Positions 6,936-10,236 of a stretch of DNA of 10,236 nucleotides are shown in pieces. The notes beneath the pieces are model-generated. The model worked only from the letters and a program-made list of their open reading frames with translations, was not told where the DNA came from and did no database searches. Origin of the DNA: Betaproteobacteria bacterium (GTDB lineage Bacteria > Pseudomonadota > Gammaproteobacteria > Burkholderiales > Rhodocyclaceae); NCBI GenBank assembly GCA_020047725.1, contig JAIFNM010000259.1:1-10236 (forward strand), written 5' to 3'. The number at the start of each line of letters is the position of its first letter. Position 1 is the stretch's first letter. A program made the position numbers and the translations under genes.

Positions 6936-8359
6936 GACGCCCCCACCATTCGTGGATCGAAGGCATCGCGCACTGCATCGGCGAGCAGGTTGGCAGCCAG
7001 CACCAGCACGAACATGAAAACGAAAGCCGACGCCAGCGACCACCACACCATCGGCTCACGAGCCAGCTCCATGCGTGCATTGTTGATCATCATGCCGAAG
7101 CTGATCATGCTCTGATCGACGCCGATGCCGATATAGGACAGCACGGCTTCGGCCAGCACCAGCCCAGAGAAATCCATGACCAGCGCGATGATCACGATGT
7201 GCATCAGGTTGGGCAGGATATGGCGCAGGATGATGCGCAGATCGGAGACGCCAAAGGCTTGCGCGGCCTGGATGTATTCCAATTCGCGCAGTTTCAGCGT
7301 CTCGCCGCGCAGCAGGCGGCACAGGCCGGTCCAGCTGGTCAGCCCGAGGATGAAGCACAGCGCCAGCAGGCGCATGTCGGCGCGCTCGACGGATGTGGCA
7401 AACCATTGCGGATGCGTGTCGATGATCACCTGCATCATCAGTACGGCAGCGGCGATCAGCAGCACGCCGGGAATCGAGCTGAGCGTGGTGTAAAGATACT
7501 GGATCACGTCATCGACCCAGCCGCGAAAGTAGCCGGCAAAAATGCCGAAGCCGACGGCCAGAGGCAGCGTCACCAGCGTCGTCACCAGCCCGATCACCAG
7601 CGCCGTGCGTATGCTCTTGAGGACCTGGTAGAACACGTCCTGCCCGACCTTGTCGGTGCCGAAGACGTGGTAATCGACGCACAAGGCCAACAGCGGCGCA
7701 ATCGTCAGCAGCAGAACACCCAACGTGATCAATACGGCATTCCAGGCGAATTCGGTATCACCATGCCAGAGACGGCACCATGCCTTGATCAACGAGCATG
7801 CACCTCTGCGAGCCAATAAATACGCCACTCCCAGAGCCATGCAGGCGAAGATCAAGGCAGCACGAGCCTCTGCGGCCAGCAGGCTATTGAGCACATCGCC
7901 ATCACGTTGCGTTTCGTCGCTCCCGAGATGCGTGCCGCCGTACTTGAGGCGCGGAAATTCGCGCACCGATGTGACACGGCCATCGGCACCGCGCAGCTCG
8001 ACCGTCTCCTTGGCAAACGCACGCGTCGCCAGCGGCGCCGAGTAGGTTTTTTCGACGCGTGTACGCAACGGTTTCGCCAGCGTATCGAGCATCGACAGCA
8101 CGTCGACCGAATAGACCGCCGGCAAGTCAGCGTCACGATTCTCCATTCTTGGTCGGTAATGCAAAGAATCAAGAAGGCCGATCAGGATGAATACCAGCAG
8201 CACTGTCGCCGCCGCCATCCCTGGCCGGCTGCGCCCGACCCGTCGCCACGCTGCACGCAAGTGAGGATTGCGCGATGACAGCGCCCCCAACGCGACGCCC
8301 ACCAACACCAGCAACCAGATTAGCAGGTCGGACCAGAGAAGGACGGGAAGAAAGGTCAT
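6932..8359 (-). CDS. DppC/YejE-type ABC transporter permease with large periplasmic insert
   Basis: This is an inner-membrane permease of 475 aa, one half of the transporter channel. The N-terminal part has hydrophobic segments at about 5-28 and 48-67. A polar, probably periplasmic stretch of about 90 residues follows, then two more hydrophobic segments (about 166-183 and 205-228). The permease core begins at FGTDKVGQDVF (233-243). The coupling loop that contacts the ATPase is at about 361-383, with EYIQAAQAFGVSD and ILRHILPN. The C-terminus DAVRDAFDPRM is typical of DppC/OppC/YejE. Family members usually have 290-345 residues, so the N-terminal half is enlarged. ATG at 8357-8359 is chosen because AGG lies 9 nt upstream; a GTG at 8392 would lie inside the intergenic repeat. 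The stop overlaps the ATPase start (ATGA). Confidence 0.9.
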   Translation of the reverse strand: MTFLPVLLWSDLLIWLLVLVGVALGALSSRNPHLRAAWRRVGRSRPGMAAATVLLVFILIGLLDSLHYRPRMENRDADLPAVYSVDVLSMLDTLAKPLRTRVEKTYSAPLATRAFAKETVELRGADGRVTSVREFPRLKYGGTHLGSDETQRDGDVLNSLLAAEARAALIFACMALGVAYLLARRGACSLIKAWCRLWHGDTEFAWNAVLITLGVLLLTIAPLLALCVDYHVFGTDKVGQDVFYQVLKSIRTALVIGLVTTLVTLPLAVGFGIFAGYFRGWVDDVIQYLYTTLSSIPGVLLIAAAVLMMQVIIDTHPQWFATSVERADMRLLALCFILGLTSWTGLCRLLRGETLKLRELEYIQAAQAFGVSDLRIILRHILPNLMHIVIIALVMDFSGLVLAEAVLSYIGIGVDQSMISFGMMINNARMELAREPMVWWSLASAFVFMFVLVLAANLLADAVRDAFDPRMVGAS

Positions 8360-8380
8360 CTGATAGAACCTGAAAACCCA

Positions 8381-8467
8381 CCACAGAGGCACAGAGACAC
8401 AGAGATTTCACAGAGAACACCGCGAGGAATTTCTCTGTGTTTCCTCGGTGCCTCTGTGTCTCTGTGG
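8381..8467. repeat. Imperfect inverted repeat of CACAGAG units between two permease genes
   Basis: The left arm begins CCACAGAGGCACAGAGACAC (8381-8400) and the right arm ends GTGCCTCTGTGTCTCTGTGG (8448-8467). The outer 22 nt of each arm pair with only about three mismatches or wobbles. Inner copies of CACAGAGA (8409-8416) and TCTCTGTG (8432-8439) add to the structure. It fills most of the 129-bp gap between permease B and permease C; the other gaps in this unit are 13 bp or are overlaps. It codes for nothing recognisable. As RNA it would form a long hairpin inside the transcript. Similar CACAGAG-rich palindromes occur, as far as I recall, as interspersed repeats in other bacterial genomes. 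Confidence 0.85.
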
Positions 8468-8488
8468 TAGAAGTTGTCGTTCATCAAA

Positions 8489-9435
8489 TCACTCAAAACG
8501 TATCCGCGGATCGACCAGCGTATAGGAGATATCGGTAAGGATCAGGCCGACGATGTACAGCACCGAGCCGATGAAGACCATGGCGCGCACGACGGCGAAG
8601 TCCTGCGCCTGAATGGCGTCGATGGTATAGCTGCCTAGACCCGGAATCCCGAAGAAGGATTCGGTCAATAGCGAGCCCAGAAACAGCATCGGAATGACGA
8701 CGACCACGCCGGTCAGGATCGGAATCATGGCGTTGCGCAGTACGTGACGAAAGAGAACCGTCGCACATAGTCCTTGTTGATTTCCTCGAGGAAAATCGTG
8801 CGATACCAGCGGGTCGACGAACCGATGCCCGAAAACACGCCGATGGCCACCGGCAGGATGAGGAATTTCCATGCATCCAGCCCGGCGCTATAGCCCGAAA
8901 TCGGTACCAGTCGCCACAGCTTGCTGATCAAGTATTGTCCACCGATGATGTAGAACAGCCCGGAGATCGACATCAGCGCCACGCACAGCACGACGCCCCA
9001 GAAATCGAGATAGCTGGCGCGGAAGAAGGCTAGCATCAGTGCCAGGCTCACCGTCACGAACAGCCCGAGGATGAAAGTCGGCAAAGCAATCGCCAGCGAC
9101 GGCCCCATGCGCGTGGATATTTCCCTGGCGATGTCGCGGCCATCCTCGGCACGCCCGAAATCGCCGACGAACAGGCGTGCCGACTTGGTGAACAGGATGG
9201 TCTCGGTGAGCATCCCGGCGCCCGTGGCCTCAGCGTTGACGAACAGCGGTTTGTCATATCCGCGCTCGGCTTTCCACTTGGTTACGGCTTCGGGCGTGAC
9301 GCGCTTTCCGCCCAACTGCATGCGCGCCATGTCGTCCGGCGAATTGACGATGAAGAACAGCGCAAAGGTAATAAGATTCACCCCGATCAGGATCGGGATG
9401 GCGTAGAGCAGTCGGCGCAGGATGTACGCGAGCAT
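8489..9435 (-). pseudogene. Frameshifted DppB/YejB-type ABC transporter permease
   Basis: This gene encodes the partner permease of the channel but is broken. Residues 1-225 read correctly from ATG (9433-9435): N-terminal helix MLAYILRRLLYAIPILIGVN, a periplasmic segment and several membrane helices, ending in EEINKDYVR. The frame then leaves the family sequence (RFSFVTYCATP) and stops at 8725. The missing C-terminal part, from VLFRHVLRNAMIP to YTLVDPRIRFE, is intact in the -1 frame at 8489-8758 (89 aa). Related proteins have about ten extra residues at the junction, of the type TARAKGLSE, in the loop that couples permease to ATPase. A deletion of about 31 nt near 8756-8763 would explain both the gap and the shift. 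A sequencing or assembly error is possible. The Shine-Dalgarno AGGAG (9446-9450) overlaps the preceding stop codon. Confidence 0.88.
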
Positions 9436-9445
9436 GGGCGGTGTT

Positions 9446-9450
9446 CTCCT
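9446..9450 (-). promoter_or_regulatory. Ribosome-binding site overlapping the upstream stop codon
   Basis: On the minus strand the sequence TAGGAG contains both the TAG stop of the substrate-binding protein gene (9449-9451) and an AGGAG Shine-Dalgarno. That site is 10 nt before the permease B ATG (9433-9435). This supports the chosen permease start and continuous translation of the two genes. Confidence 0.75.
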
Positions 9451-10236
9451 ATGAACGCGCCGTGCCGCGTTCGCGGCGGCGGTAGCTGATCACGGCTGGC
9501 ACGATCAGCGAAGCCAGCACCACGGCCAGCAATGCCAGCGGCCACAGCACCGGCTTATTCCACTCGTGCCGCCGCCGTTCGCGCTCGGCGACATCGATGC
9601 GCTGATACTTCAGGATGTTGTTGCCGACGCCGGTCGGCTTGCGGTTATAGACCCATGAATGACGTAGGGTATAGCTCCTCGGGTGAAAACCGAAGATCCA
9701 TGGCGCGTCGTGCTGCAACACGCGGTTCATGCGACCGATGATGGCCAGCCGTTTGGGACCGTTCTCGTCATCGTTTTCCATGTTCTTCATTTCGGCGAAC
9801 AGTCGATCGAATTCGGGATTGACATAGTTGGCAGCGTTCTCGCCAGCACTGGCGACTTTGCCCTCGGAGCCAGCGAGCAGGAAGAAGAAATTCTCCGGGT
9901 CAGGATAATCAGCATTCCAGCCCAAGAAATATATCTGCACGGCCCCCTTGCGGATCTTGTCCTGAAAGCGGTTGTAATCGGTCGCGCGCACGACCAGCTG
10001 GATATCGAGCTTGGCGAACTGGCGTGCCAGCCAGTCGAGTGTCGACTTGTCGCCCATGCCGCCGCTCGTGGTATCGAGGTTGAGCACCAGCGGTTCGCCA
10101 GTCTTGGCATCGCGCCCGTTTGGCCAGCCGGCCTCGGCCAGGAGTTTCTTCGCTACTTCAACTGATTTTCGCTTCGCCTTGCCGCTGGCGCTGTCCCAGT
10201 CATAGACCACCGGATTGATCCCGTCCGGGCCTTCGA
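9449..10236 (-). CDS. Peptide-type ABC transporter substrate-binding protein, partial, with C-terminal membrane anchor
   Basis: These are the last 261 or so residues of a family 5 (DppA/OppA/YejA-like) solute-binding protein. The N-terminus and signal peptide lie beyond the window end. The reading frame is open to the edge and continues the family sequence upstream of an internal GTG at 10208-10210 (EGPDGINPVVYDWD). Family features include AKKLLAEAGWPNG, FLGWNADYPDPENFFFLL and NPEFDRL. Most unusually, the C-terminus has a hydrophobic helix (VLWPLALLAVVLASLIVPAV) followed by a basic tail, YRRRERGTARS. This fits a periplasmic domain held in the inner membrane with its tail in the cytoplasm. It is the first gene of the visible unit, 13 bp before permease B. 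The ligand cannot be named; short peptides are the family expectation. Confidence 0.9.
   Translation of the reverse strand, partial: EGPDGINPVVYDWDSASGKAKRKSVEVAKKLLAEAGWPNGRDAKTGEPLVLNLDTTSGGMGDKSTLDWLARQFAKLDIQLVVRATDYNRFQDKIRKGAVQIYFLGWNADYPDPENFFFLLAGSEGKVASAGENAANYVNPEFDRLFAEMKNMENDDENGPKRLAIIGRMNRVLQHDAPWIFGFHPRSYTLRHSWVYNRKPTGVGNNILKYQRIDVAERERRRHEWNKPVLWPLALLAVVLASLIVPAVISYRRRERGTARS

Noticed and set aside
6936..7046. Longer N-terminus for the fused ATPase starting at 7046
   Set aside because: It would overlap permease C by 115 bp, and the added 37 residues are unlike any ABC domain. The ATG at 6935 gives the usual ATGA overlap and a normal N-terminus.
5967..7115. 382-codon plus-strand frame opposite the ABC ATPase gene
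   Set aside because: It is long only because of G+C bias opposite a real gene. The ABC motifs on the other strand are unambiguous.
8360..8392. GTG start for permease C at 8392
   Set aside because: It lies inside the CACAGAG repeat. The ATG at 8357-8359 has an AGG nearby and starts directly before the first membrane helix.
8381..8467. CRISPR array or insertion sequence
   Set aside because: There are no regularly spaced identical repeats with unique spacers, and no transposase is encoded. The structure is a single inverted repeat.
8750..8765. Programmed ribosomal frameshift in permease B
   Set aside because: No slippery heptamer is visible at the junction, and a shift would still leave the conserved coupling-loop residues missing.

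Overview
The window looks like chromosomal DNA from a Gram-negative bacterium, most likely a betaproteobacterium. The order Rhodocyclales is a guess from the style of the proteins. The evidence is the moderately high G+C content, tRNA genes with encoded CCA, a lipoprotein MltD-type lytic transglycosylase with LysM domains, a periplasmic-type peptide ABC transporter, and a GGTATAAT/GGCTATAATC-like sigma70 -10 element. No lineage was tested by database search.

Left part, plus strand (1-2117): tRNA-Glu(TTC) and tRNA-Asp(GTC) lie in tandem and are followed by a strong rho-independent terminator. A promoter with a perfect TATAAT follows, then an untranslated leader that can fold into two hairpins, then an mltD-like gene. 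The MltD protein is a lipoprotein with one transglycosylase domain and three LysM repeats.

Right part, minus strand (2131-10236): this is one long polycistronic unit read right to left. Its order is a peptide-type substrate-binding protein (5' end outside the window, with a C-terminal membrane anchor), a DppB/YejB-type permease, a DppC/YejE-type permease with a large periplasmic insert, a fused double-ATPase subunit, and a membrane-bound PAS-PAS-GGDEF-EAL protein. The last three genes are tightly coupled: permease C and the ATPase share ATGA, and the ATPase and the GGDEF-EAL gene share GTGA. The unit converges on mltD with only 13 bp between the two stop codons.

The main oddities are as follows. 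(1) The DppB-type permease gene is broken: its two parts lie in different frames, and about ten residues of the conserved EAA-loop segment are absent at the junction. (2) A cyclic-di-GMP enzyme with intact catalytic motifs in both domains is translationally coupled to a peptide transporter. (3) A Cx5Cx6Cx17C motif occurs with identical spacing in both halves of the fused ATPase, and may bind an Fe-S cluster. (4) A roughly 87-bp inverted repeat built from CACAGAG units sits between the two permease genes. (5) The substrate-binding protein has its own C-terminal transmembrane helix. If the frameshift is real, the importer probably cannot assemble a normal two-permease channel, while the downstream signalling gene remains intact.
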